A stretch of 64,000 nt of DNA from Maea johnstoni (Eukaryota; Annelida; Polychaeta; Spionida; Magelonidae): assembly GCA_963942565.1 (NCBI GenBank), contig CAWWDR010000521.1:1-64000 (forward strand), written 5' to 3'. The notes beneath the pieces were generated by a model that had not been told where the DNA came from, ran no database searches, and saw only the letters and a program-made list of their open reading frames with translations. Both the position numbers and the translations under genes were made by a program. Shown piece after piece: positions 37,901 through 51,600 of the stretch. Position 1 is the first letter of the stretch; every line of letters starts with the position of its first letter.

Positions 37901-40900
37901 GTATTTTAAGCCCCAACATCTACAAATCCATGGCCTTGACATGTCAACATTTACCCTTCATATATAGACCCCTATGCGTCCTATGAAGCCCAAGTCCTGG
38001 ATATCTCTTCCTAAGAACCTCCCCAAGAGTTATTCACCTTAGGTGGGGGGTTAATTAGACATTTCAGCCTGTAAGGGGCCACGAAAGTATCCCTACCTCA
38101 GCCATTGGCACGCGATGGCTGTATTAGTTACCCCTTAAATATACAAACTTCTTGAATTTTTCCTGCTTCCCCCTAATAATATATGTCATATTAAAACATG
38201 AATAACTCTTCCTTAAGACATGTTCTAAAGTAATACGGGTCTGATTAAGGCATAACTAGCCTCATTCTTTTGTTAAAAGGGGTCAAAGTTACCCCTATTT
38301 CAGGTATTTTAAGCCCCGACATCTACAAATCCATGGCCTTGACATGTCAACATTTACCGTTCATATATAGACCCCTATGCCTCCTATGAAGCCCAAGTCC
38401 TGGATATCTCTTCCTAAGAACCTTCCCAAGAGTTATTCACCTTAGGTGGGGGATTAATTAGACATTTGAGCCTGTAAGGGGCCACGAAAGTACCCCTACC
38501 TCAGCCATTGGCATGCGATGGCTGTATTGGTTACCCCTTGAATATACAAACTTCTTGAATTTTTCCTGCTGCCCCTAAATGATATATGCCATATCAAAAC
38601 ATGAATAACTCTTCCTTAAGACATGTTCTAAAGTAATATGGGTCTGATTAAGGCATAGCTAGCCTCATTCTCTTGTTATAAGGGGTCAAAGTTACCCCTA
38701 TTTCAGGTATTTTAAGCCTCGACATTTACAAATCCATGGCCTTGACAGGTCAACTTTTACCCTTCCTATTTAGACCCCTATGCCTCCTATGAAGCCCAAT
38801 TCCTGAATATCTCTTCCTAATAACCTACCCAAGAGTTATTTACCTTGGGTAGGGGGTTAATTAGACATTTGAGCCTGTAAGGTGCCTTGAAAGTACCCCT
38901 ACCTCAGCCATTGACATGCGATGGCTGTATTAGTTACCCTTTGAATATACAAACTTCTTGATTTTTTCCGGCTGCCCCCAAATGATAAATGCCATATTAA
39001 AACATGAATAACTCTTCCTTAAGACATGTTCGAAAGTAATATGGGTCTCATTAAGGCATAACTAGCCTCATTCTTTTGTTATAAGGGGTCAAAGTTACCC
39101 CTATTTCAGGTATTTTAAGCCCCGACATCTACAAATCCATGGCCTTGACATGTCAACATTTACCCTTCATATCTAGACCCCTATGCCTCCTATAAAGCCC
39201 AAGGCCTGGATATCTCTTCCTAAGAACCTTCCCAAGAGTTATTCACCTTAGGTGGTGGGTTACTTGGGCATTTGAGCCTGTAAGGGGCCACAAAAGTACC
39301 CCTACCTCAGCCATTGGCACGCGATGGCTGTATTAGTTACCCCTTAAATATACAAACTTCTTGAAATTTTCCTGCTGCCCCCTAATGATATATGCCATAT
39401 CAAAACATAAATAACTCTTCCTTAAGACATGTTCCAAAGTAATACGGGTCTGATTAAGGCATATCTACACTCATTCTTTTGTTAAAAGGGGTCAAAGTTA
39501 CCCCTATTTCAGGTATTTTAAGCCCCAACATCAACAAATCCATGGCCTTGACAGGTCAACTTTTACCCTTCAAATCTAGACCCCTATGTCTCCTATAAAG
39601 CCCAAGTTCTATATATCCCTTCCTAAGAACCTTCCCAATATTTATTCATCATAGGTGAGGGGTTAATTAGGCATTTGAGCCTGTAAGGTGCCTTGAAAGT
39701 ACCCCTACCTCAGCCATTGGCATGCGATGGCTGTATTAGTTACCCTTTGAATATACAAACTTCTTGATTTTTTCCGGCTGCCCCCAAATGATATATGCCA
39801 TATTAAAACATGAATAACTCTTCCTTAAGACATGTTCGAAAGTAATATGGGTCTCATTAAGGCATAACTAGCCTCATTCTATTGTTATAAGGGGTCAAAG
39901 TTACCCCTATTTCAGGTATTTTAAGCCCCGACATCTACAAATCCATGGCCTTGACATGTCAACATTTACCCTTCATATTTAGACCCCTATACCTCCTATG
40001 AAGCCCAAGTCCTGAATATCTCTTCCTAATAACCTACCCAAGAGTTATTTACCTTGGGTGGGGGGTTAATTAGACATTTGAGCATGTAAGGTGACTTGAA
40101 AGTACCCCTACCTCAGCCATTGGCATGCGATGGCTGTATTAGTTACCCCTTAAATATACAAACTTCTTGAATTTTTCCTGCTGCCCTCTAATGATATATG
40201 CCATATTAAAACATGAATAACTCTTCCTTAAGACATGTTCTAAAGTAATACGGGTCTGATTAAGGCATAACTACCCTCATTCTTTTGTTAAAAGGGGTCA
40301 AAGTTACCCCTATTTCAGGTATTTTAAGCCCCGACATCAACAAATCCATGGCCTTGGCAGGTCAACTTTTACCCTTCAAATCTAGACCCCTATGCCTCCT
40401 ATGAAGCCCAAGTTCTAAATATCTCTTCCTAAGAACCTTCCCAAGAGTTATTCACCTTAGGTGGGGTGTTAATTAGACATTTGAGCCTGTAAGCGGCCTT
40501 GAAAGTACCCCTACCTCAGAAATTGGCATGCGATGGCTGTATTAGTTACCCCTTGAATATACAAACTTCTTGAATTTTTCCGGCTGCCCCCAAATGATAT
40601 ATGCCATAATAAAACATGAATAACTCTTCCTTAAGACATGTTCGAAAGTAATATGGGTCTCATTAAGGCATAACTAGCCTCATTCTTTTGTTATAAGGGG
40701 TCAAAGTTACCCCTATTTCAGGTATTTTAAGCCCCGACATCTACAAATCCATGGCCTTGACATGTCAACATTTACCCTTCATATCTAGACCCCTATGCCT
40801 CCTATAAAGCCCAAGGCCTGGATATCTCTTCCTAAGAACCTTCCCAAGAGTTATTCACCTTAGGTGGTGGGTTACTTGGGCGTTTGAGCCTGTAAGGGGC

Positions 40901-43900
40901 CACAAAAGTACCCCTACCTCAGCCATTGGCACGCGATGGCTGTATTAGTTACCCCTTAAATATACAAACTTCTTGAAATTTTCCTGCTGCCCCCTAATGA
41001 TATATGCCATATCAAAACATAAATAACTCTTCCTTAAGACATGTTCCAAAGTAATACGGGTCTGATTAAGGCATATCTACACTCATTCTTTTGTTAAAAG
41101 GGGTCAAAGTTACCCCTATTTCAGGTATTTTAAGCCCCAACATCAACAAATCCATGGCCTTGACAGGTCAACTTTTACCCTTCAAATCTAGACCCCTATG
41201 CCTCCTATAAAGCCCAAGTTCTATATATCCCTTCCTAAGAACCTTCCCAATATTTATACATCTTAGGTGAGGGGTTAATTAGGCATTTGAGCCTGTAAGG
41301 TGCCTTGAAAGTACCCCTACCTCAGCCATTGGCATGCGATGGCTGTATTAGTTACCCTTTGAATATACAAACTTCTTGATTTTTTCCGGCTGCCCCCAAA
41401 TGATATATGCCATATTAAAACATGAATAACTCTTCCTTAAGACATGTTCGAAAGTAATATGGGTCTCATTAAGGCTAAACTAGCCTCATTCTATTGTTAT
41501 AAGGGGTCAAAGTTACCCCTATTTCAGGTATTTTAAGCCCCGACATCTACAAATCCATGACCTTGACATGTCAACATTTACCCTTCATATTTAGACCCCT
41601 ATACCTCCTATGAAGCCCAAGTCCTGAATATCTCTTCCTAATAACCTACCCAAGAGTTATTTACCTTGGGTGGGGGGTTAATTAGACATTTGAGCATGTA
41701 AGGTGCCTTGAAAGTACCCCTACCTCAGCCATTGGCATGCGATGGCTGTATTAGTTACCCCTTAAATATACAAACTTCTTGAATTTCTCCTGCTGCCCTC
41801 TAATGATATATGCCATATTAAAACATGAATAACTCTTCCTTAAGACATGTTCTAAAGTAATACGGGTCTGATTAAGGCATAACTACCCTCATTCTTTTGT
41901 TAAAAGGGGTCAAAGTTACCCCTATTTCAGGTATTTTAAGCCCCAACATCAACAAATCCATGGCCTTGACAGGTCAACTTTTACCCTTCAAATCTAGACC
42001 CATATGCCTCCTATAAAGCCCAGGTTCTAAATATCCCTTCCTAAGAACCTTCCCAAGAGTTATTCATCTTAGGTGGGGGGTTAATTAGGCATTTGAGCCT
42101 GTAAGGTGCCTTGAAAGTACCCCTACCTCAGCCATTGGCATGCGATGGCTGTATTGGTTACCCCTTGAATATACAAACTTCTTGAATTTTTCCTGCTGCC
42201 CCCAAATGATATATGCCATATTAAAACATGAATAACTCTTCCTTAAGACATGTTCTAAAGTAATATGGGTCTGATTAAGGCATAGCTAGCCTCATTCTTT
42301 TGTTATAAGGGGTCAAAGTTACCCCTATTTCAGGTATTTTAAGCCTCGACATTTACAAATCTATGGCCTTGACAGGTCAACTTTTACCCTTCCTATTTAG
42401 ACCCCTATGCCTCCTATGAAGCCCAATTCCTGAATATCTCTTCCTAATAACCTACCCAAGAGTTATTTACCTTGGGTGGGGGGTTAATTATACATTTGAG
42501 CCTGTAAGGTGCCTTGAAAGTACCCCTACCTCAGCCATTGGCATGCGATGGCTGTATTAGTTATCCCTTGAATATACAAACTTCTTGAATTTTTCCTGCT
42601 GCCTCCTAATGATATATGCCATGTCAAAACATGAATAACTCTTCCTTAAGACATGTTCTAAAGTAATACGGGTCTGATTAAGGCATTACTACCCTCATTC
42701 TGTTGTTATAAGGGGTCAAAGTTACCCCTATTTCAGGTATTTTAAGCCCCTACATCAACAAATCCATGGCCTTGACAGGTCAACTTTTACCCTTCATATA
42801 TAGACCCCTATGCCTCCTATGAAGCCCAAGTCCTGAATATCTCTTCCTAGGAACCTTCCCAAGAGTTATTTACCTTAGGTGGGGGGTTAATTAGACATTT
42901 GAGCCTCTGAGGTGCCTTGAAGTACCCCTACTTCAGCCATGGGTACGCAATGGCTGTATTAGTTACCCCTTAAATATACAAACTTCTTGAATTTTTCCTG
43001 CTGCCCCCTAATGATATATGCCATATCAAAACATGAATAACTCTTCCTTAAGACATGTTCTAAAGTAATACGGGTCTGATTAAGGCATAACTAGCCTCAT
43101 TCTTTTGTTAAAAGGGGTCAAAGTTACCCCTATTTCAGGTATTTTAAGCCCCGACATCTACAAATCCATGGCCTTGACATGTCAACATTTACCCTTCATA
43201 TATAGACCCCTATGCCTCCTATGAAGCCCAAGTCCTGGATATCTCTTCCTAAGAACCTTCCCAAGAGTTATTCACCTTAGGCGGGGGGTTAATTAGACAT
43301 TTGAGGCTGTAAGGGGCCACGAAAGTACCCCTACCTCAGCCATTGGCACGCGATGGCTCTATTAGTTACCCCTTAAATATACAAACTTCTTGAATTTTTC
43401 CTGCTTCCCCCTAATAATATATGTCATATTAAAACATGAATAACTCTTCCTTAAGACATGTTCTAAAGTAATACGGGTCTGATTAAGGCATAACTAGCCT
43501 CATTCTTTTGTTAAAAGGGGTCAAAGTTACCCCTATTTCAGGTATTTTAAGCCCCGACATCTACAAATCCATGGCCTTGACATGTCAACATTTACCCTTC
43601 ATATATAGACCCCTATGCCTCCTGTGAGGCCAAGTCCTGGATATCTCTTCCTAAGAACCTTCCCAAGAGTTATTCACCTTAAGAGGGGGGTTAATTAGAC
43701 ATTTGAGCCTGTAAGGGGCCACAAAAGTACCCCTACCTCAGCCATTGGCATGCAATGGCTGTATTAGTTACCCCTTAAATATACAAACTTCTTGAATTTT
43801 TCCTGCTTCCCCCTAATAATATATGTCATATTAAAACATGAATAACTCTTCCTTAAGACATGTCCTAAAGTAATACGGGTCTGATTAAGGCATAACTAGC

Positions 43901-44831
43901 CTCATTCTTTTGTTAAAAGGGGTCAAAGTTACCCCTATTTCAGGTATTTTAAGCCCCGACATCTACAAATCCATGGCCTTGACATGTCAACATTTACCCT
44001 TCATATATAGACCCCTATGCCTCCAATGAAGCCCAAGTCCTGGATATCTCTTCCTAAGAACATTCCCAAGAGTTATTCACCTTCGGTGGCGGGTTAATTA
44101 GACATTTGAGCCTGTAAGGGGCCACGAAAGTACCCCTACCTCAGCCATTGGCACGCAATGGCTGTATTAGTTACCCCTTAAATATACAAACTTCTTGAAT
44201 TTTTCCTGCTTCCCCCTAATAATATATGTCATATTAAAACATGAATAACTCTTCCTTAAGACATGTTCTAAAGTAATACGGTTCTGATTAAGGCATAACT
44301 AGCCTCATTCTTTTGTTAAAAGGGGTCAAAGTTACCCCTATTTCAGGTATTTTAAGCCCCGACATCTACAAATCCATGGCCTTGACATGTCAACATTTAC
44401 CCTTCATATATAGACCCCTATGCCTCCAATGAAGCCCAAGTCCTGGATATCTCTTCCTAAGAACCTTCCCAAGAGTTATTCACCTTAGGTGGGGGGTTAA
44501 TTAGACATTTGAGCCTGTAAGGGGCCACAAAAGTACCCCTACCTCAGCCATTGGCACACGATGGCTGTATTAGTTACCCCTTAAATATACAAACTTCTTG
44601 AATTTGTCCTGCTCCCCCCTTATGATATATGCCATATTAAAACATGAATAACTCTTCCTTAAGACATGTTATAAAGTAATACGGGTCTGATTAAGGCATA
44701 ACTACCCTAATTCCTTTGTTAAAAGGGGTCAAAGTTACCCCTATTTCAGGTATTTTAAGCCCCGACATCAACAAATCCATGGCCTTGACATGTCAACATT
44801 TACCCTTCATATATAGACCCCTATGCCTCCA
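31936..44831. repeat. 32-mer higher-order repeat, copy 2 (12,896 bp)
   Basis: Tandem copy of 19040-31935. The match at this distance continues to about 44931 and then ends (CACAAAAG against CACGAAAG). After 44932 the sequence resumes in a register 31 monomers (12,493 bp) from 32450, so a third, more diverged round of the repeat begins one monomer out of register. Confidence 0.88.
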
Positions 44832-44931
44832 ATGAAGCCCAAGTCCTGGATATCTCTTCCTAAGAACCTTCCCAAGAGTTATTCACCTTAGGTGGGGGGT
44901 TAATTAGACATTTGAGCCTGTAAGGGGCCAC

Positions 44932-47900
44932 AAAAGTACCCCTACCTCAGCCATTGGCATGCGATGGCTGTATTGGTTACCCCTTGAATATACAAACTTC
45001 TTGAATTTTTCCTGCTGCCCCCAAATGATATATGCCATATTAAAACATGAATAACTCTTCCTTAAGACATGTTCTAAAGTAATATGGGTCTGATTAAGGC
45101 ATAGCTAGCCTCATTCTTTTGTTATAAGGGGTCAAAGTTACCCCTATTTCAGGTATTTTAAGCCTCGACATTTACAAATCTATGGCCTTGACAGGTCAAC
45201 TTTTACCCTTCCTATTTAGACCCCTATGCCTCCTATGAAGCCCAATTCCTGAATATCTCTTCCTAATAACCTACCCAAGAGTTATTTACCTTGGGTGGGG
45301 GGTTAATTATACATTTGAGCCTGTAAGGTGCCTTGAAAGTACCCCTACCTCAGCCATTGGCATGCGATGGCTGTATTAGTTATCCCTTGAATATACAAAC
45401 TTCTTGAATTTTTCCTGCTGCCCCCTAATGAGATATGCCATATCAATACATGAATAACCCTTCCTTAAGACATGTTCTAAAGTAATCTGGGTCTGATCAA
45501 GGCATAACTACCCTCATTCTTTTGTTATAAGGGGTCAAAGTTACCCCTATTTCAGGTATTTTAAGCCAAGACATCTACAAATCCATGGCCTTGACAGGTC
45601 AACTTTTACGCTTCATATCTAGAGCCCTATGCCTCCTATGAAGCCCAAGTCCTGAATATCTCTTCCTAAGAACCTTCCCAAGAGTTATTTACCTTAGGTG
45701 GGGGTTTATTAGACATTTGAGCCTCTAAGGTGCCACGAAAGTACCCCTACCTCAGCCATTGGCATGCGATGGCTGTATTAGTTACCCCGTGAATATACAA
45801 ACTTCTTGAATTTTTCCTGCTGCCTCCTAATGATATATGCCATATTAAAACATGAATAAATCTTCCTTACCCTTCATATCTAGACCCCTATGCCTCCTAT
45901 AAAGCCCAAGTCCTGGATATCTCTTCCTAAGAACGTTTCTAAGAGTTATTCACCTTAGGTGGTGGGTTACTTGGGCATTTGAGCCTGTAAGGGGCCACGC
46001 AAGTACCCCTACCTCAGCCATTGGCACGCGATGGCTGTATTAGTTACCCCTTAAATATACAAACTTCTTGAATTTCCTGCTGCCCCCTAATGATATATGC
46101 CATATTAAAACATGAATAACTCTTCCTTAAGACATGTTCTAAAGTAATCTGGGGCTGATTAAGGCATAACTACACTCATTCTTTTGTTAAAAGGGGTCAA
46201 AATTTACCCCTATTTCAGGTATTTTAAGCCCCGACATCAACAAATCCATGGCCTTTGACAGGTCAAATTTTACCCTTCAAATCTAGACCCTTATGCCTCC
46301 TATAAAGCCCAAGTTCTATATATCCCTTCCTAAGAACCTTCCCAAGAGTTATTCATCTTAGGTGGGGGGTTAATTAGGTATTTGAGCCTGTAAGGTGCCT
46401 TGAAAGTACCCCTACCTCAGCCATTGGCATGCGATGGCTGTATTAGTTACCCCTTGAATATACAAACTTCTTGACTTTTTCCTGCTGCCCCCAAATGATA
46501 TATGCCATATTAAAACATGAATAACTCTTCCTTCCGACATGTTCGAAAGTAATATGGGTCTCATTAAGGCATAACTAGCCTCATTATTTTGTTATAAGGG
46601 GTCAAAGTTACCCCTATTTCAGGTATTTTAAGCCCCAACATTTACAAATCTATGGCCTTGACAGGTCAAATTTTACCCTTCATATTTAGACCCCTATGCC
46701 TCCTATGAAGCCCAAGTCCTGAATATCTCTTCCTAATAACCTACCCAAGAGCTATTTACCTTGGGTGGGGGGTTAATTAGACATTTGAGCATGTAATGTG
46801 CCTTGAAAGTACCCCTACCTCAGCCATTGGCACGCGATGGCTGTATTAGTTACCCCTTAAATATACAAACTTCTTGAATTTTTCCTGCTGCCCTCTAATG
46901 ATATATGCCATATTAAACATACATAACTCTTCCTTAAGACATGTTCTAAAGTAATACGGGTCTGATTAAGGCATAACTACCCTCATTCTTTTGTTATAAG
47001 GGGTCAAAGTTACCATTATTTCAGGTATTTTAAGCCCCGACATCAACAAATCCATGGCCTTGACAGGTCAACTTTTACCCTTCAAATCTAGACCCCTATG
47101 CTTTCTATGAAGCCCAAGTCCTGAATATCTCTTCCTAGGAACCTTCCCAAGAGTTATATACCTTAGCTGGGGGGTTAATTAGACATTTAAAGCCTCTGAG
47201 GTGCCTTGAAGTACCCCTACCTCAGCCATGGGTACGCAATGGCTGTATTAGTTACCCCTTAAATATACAAACTTCTTGAATTTTTCCTGCTGCCCCCTAA
47301 TGATATATGCCATATCAAAACCTGAATAACTCTTTCTTAAGACATGTTCTAAAGTAATACGGGTCTGATTAAGGCATAACTAGCCTCATTCTTTTGTTAT
47401 AAGGAGTCAAAGTTACCCCTATTTCAGGTATTTTTAGCCCCGACATCTACAAATCCATGGCCTTGACAGGTCAACTTTTACCCTTCATATCTAGACCCCT
47501 ATGCCTCCTATGGAGCCCAAGTCCTGGATATCTCTTCCTGAGAACCTTCCCAAGAGTTATTTACCTTAGGTGGGGGTTTATTAGACATTTGAGCCTCTAA
47601 GGTGCCACGAAAGTACCCCTACCTCAGCCATTGGCATGCGATGGCTGTATCAGTTACCCCGTGAATATACAAACTTCTTGAATTTCTCCTGCTGCCTCCT
47701 AATGATATATGCCATATTAAAACATGGATTCCTCTTCCTTCCGACATGCTCTAAAGTAATGCGGGTCTGATTAAGGCAATACTACCCTCATTCTTTTGTA
47801 ATAAGAATCAAAGTTACCCCTATTTCAGGTATTTTAAGCCCCAACATCATTAAATCCATGGCCTTGACAGGTCAACTTTTACCCTTCATATCTAGAACCC

Positions 47901-48400
47901 TATGCCTCCTATGAAGCCCAAGTCCTAAATATCTCTTCCTAATAACCTACCCAAGAGTTATTAACCTTTGCTGGGGGGTTAATTAGACATTTGAGCATGT
48001 AAAGTGCCTTGAAAGTACCCCTACCTCAGCCATTGGCATGCGATGGCTGTATTAGTTACCCCTTAAATATACAAACTTCTTGAATTTTACCTGCTGCCCC
48101 CAAATGATATATGCCATATTAAAACATGATTAACTCTTCCCTAAGACATGTTCTAAAGTAATACGGGTCTGATTAAGGCATAACTAGCCTCATTATTTTG
48201 TTATAAGGGGTCAAAGTTACCCCTATTTCAGGTATTTTAAGCCCCAACATTTACAAATCTATGGCCTTGACAGGTCAAATTTTACCCTTCATATTTAGAC
48301 TCCTATGCCTCCTATGAAGCCCAATTCCTGAATATCTCTTCCTAATAACCTACCCAAGAGTTATTTACCTTGGGTGGGGGGTTAATTATACATTTGAGTC
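44932..48400. repeat. Right-edge 8-mer block, copy 1 (with one deletion)
   Basis: GTTATCCCTTGAATATAC at 45378 recurs at 48457, 3,079 bp away; adding about 145 bp lost at 45867-45872 gives 3,224 bp, that is 8 x 403. At the loss, CTTCCTTAC joins directly to CCTTCATATC, whereas copy 2 keeps the intervening sequence from 48949 on. Confidence 0.7.
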
Positions 48401-51400
48401 TGTAAGGTGCCTTGAAAGTACCCCTACCTCAGCCATTGGCATGCGATGGCTGTATTAGTTATCCCTTGAATATACAAACTTCTTGAATTTTTCCTGCTGC
48501 CCCCTAATGAGATATGCCATATCAAAACATGAATAACCCTTCCTTAAGACATGTTCTAAAGTAATCTGGGTCTGATCAAGGCATAACTACCCTCATTCTT
48601 TTGTTATAAGGGGTCAAAGTTACCCCTATTTCAGGTATTTTAAGCCCCGACATCTACAAATCCATGGCCTTGACAGGTCAACTTTTACGCTTCATATCTA
48701 GAGCCCTATGCCTCCTATGAAGCCCAAGTCCTGAATATCTCTTCCTAAGAACCTTCCCAAGAGTTATTTACCTTAGGTGGGGGTTTATTAGACATTTGAG
48801 CCTCTAAGGTGCCACGAAAGTACCCCTACCTCAGCCATTGGCATGCGATGGCTGTATTAGTTACCCCTTCAATATACAAACTTCTTGAATTTTTCTTGCT
48901 GCCTCCTAATGATATATGCCATATTAAAACATGAATAAATCTTCCTTACGACATGCTCTAAAGTAATTCGGGTCTGATCAAGGCATAACTACCCTCATTC
49001 TTTTGTTATAAGGAGTCAAAGTTACCCCTACTTCAGGTATTTTAAGCCCCGACATCAACAAATCCATGGCCTTGACAGGTCAACTTTTACCCTTCATATC
49101 TAGACCCCTATGCCTCCTATAAAGCCCAAGTCCTGGATATCTCTTCCTAAGAACGTTTCTAAGAGTTATTCACCTTAGGTGGTGGGTTACCTGGGCATTT
49201 GAGCCTGTAAGGGGCCACGCAAGTACCCCTACCTCAGCCATTGGCACGCGATGGCTGTATTAGTTACCCCTTAAATATACAAACTTCTTGAATTTCCTGC
49301 TGCCCCCTAATGATATATGCCATATTAAAACATGAATAACTCTTCCTTAAGACATGTTCTAGAGGAATCTGGGGCTGAATAAGGCATAACTACACTCATT
49401 CTTTTGTTAAAAGGGGTCAAAATTTACCCCTATTTCAGGTATTTTAAGCCCCGACATCAACAAATCCATGGCCTTTGACAGGTCAAATTTTACCCTTCAA
49501 ATCTAGACCCTTATGCCTCCTATAAAGCCCAAGTTCTATATATCCCTTCCTAAGAACCTTCCCAAGAGTTATTCATCTTAGGTGGGGGGTTAATTAGGTA
49601 TTTGAGCCTGTAAGGTGCCTTGAAAGTACCCCTACCTCAGCCATTGGCATGCGATGGCTGTATTAGTTACCCCTTGAATATACAAACTTCTTGACTTTTT
49701 CCTGCTGCCCCCAAATGATATATGCCATATTAAAACATGAATAACTCTTCCTTCCGACATGTTCGAAAGTAATATGGGTCTCATTAAGGCATAACTAGCC
49801 TCATTATTTTGTTAAAAGGGGTCAAAGTTACCCCTATTTCAGGTATTTTAAGCCCCAACATTTACAAATCTATGGCCTTGACAGGTCAAATTTTACCCTT
49901 CATATTTAGACCCCTATGCCTCCTATGAAGCCCAAGTCCTGAATATCTCTTCCTAATAACCTACCCAAGAGCTATTTACCTTGGGTGGGGGGTTAATTAG
50001 ACATTTGAGCATGTAATGTGCCTTGAAAGTACCCCTACCTCAGCCATTGGCATGCGATGGCTGTATTAGTTACCCCTTAAATATACAAACTTCTTGAATT
50101 TTACCTGCTGCCCTCTAATGATATATGCCATATTAAACATAAATAACTCTTCCATAAGACATGTTCTAAAGTAATACGGGTCTGATTAAGGCATTACTAC
50201 CCTCATTCTTTTGTTAAAAGGGGTCAAAGTTACCCCTATTTCAGGTATTTTAAGCCCCGACATCAACAAATCCATGGCCTTGACAGGTCAACTTTTACCC
50301 TTCAAATCTAGACCCCTATGCCTCCTATGAAGCCCAAGTTCTAAATATCTCTTCCTAAGAACCTCCCCAAGAGTTATTCACCTTAGGTGGGGGGGTTAAT
50401 TAGACATTTGAGCCTGTAAGGTGCCTTGAAAGTACCCCAACCTCAGAAATTGGCATGCGATGGCTGTATTAGTTACCCCTTGAATATACAAACTTCTTGA
50501 ATTTTTCCGGCTGCCCCCAAATGATATATGCCATATTAAAACATGGATAACTCTTCCTTAAGACATGTTCGAAAGTAATATGGGTCTCATTAAGGCATAA
50601 CTAGCCTCATTCTTTTGTTATAAGGGATCAAAGTTACCCCTATTACAGGTATTTTAAGCCCCGACATCTACAAATCCATGGCCTTGACATGTCAACATTT
50701 ACCCTTCATATTTAGACCCCTATGCCTCCTATGAAGCCCAAGTCCTGAATATCTCTTCCTAAGATCGTTTCCAAAAGTTATTCACCTTAGGTGGGGGGTT
50801 AATTAGACATTTGAGCCTGTAAGGGGCCACGAAAGTACCCCTACCTCAGCCATTGGCACGCAATGGCTGTATTAGTTACCCCTTAAATATACAAACTTCT
50901 TGAATTTTTCCTGCTGCCCCCAAATGATATATGCCATATTAAAACATGAATAACTCTTCCTTCCGACATGTTCGAAAGTAATATGGGTCTCATTAAGGCA
51001 TTACTACCCTCATTCTTTTGTTAAAAGGGGTCAAAGTTACCCCTATTTCAGGTATTTTAAGCCCCTACATCAACAAATCCATGGCCTTGACAGGTCAACT
51101 TTTACCCTTCATATATAGACCCCTATGCCTCTTATGAAGCCCAAGTCCTGAATATCTCTTCCTAGGAACCTTCCCAAGAGTTATTTACCTTAGGTCGGGG
51201 GTTAATTAGACATTTGAGCCTCTGAGGTGCCTTGAAGTACCCCTACCTCAGCCATGGGTACGCAATGGCTGTATTAGTTACCCCTTAAATATACAAACTT
51301 CTTGAATTTTTCCTGCTGCCCCCTAATGATATATGCCATATCAAAACATTAATAACTCTTCCTTAAGACATGTTCTAAAGTAATACGGGTCTGATTAAGG

Positions 51401-51600
51401 CATAACTAGCCTCATTCTTTTGCTAAAAGGGGTCAAAGTTACCCCTATTTCAGGTATTTTAAGCCCCGACATCTAAAAATCCATGGCCTTGACATGTCAA
51501 CATTTACCCTTCATATATAGACCCCTATGCCTCCTATGAAGCCCAAGTCCTGGATATCTCTTCCTAAGAACCTTCCCAAGAGTTATTCACCTTAGGTGGG
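48401..51600. repeat. Right-edge 8-mer block, copy 2
   Basis: Tandem relative of the preceding block with shared variants such as CATGAATAAATCTTCC and CTGGGGCTGA. Identity is clearly lower than between the 32-mer copies. A further related pair, ATAAGAATCAAAG at 47801 and 52633, lies about 12 monomers apart. Confidence 0.6.
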
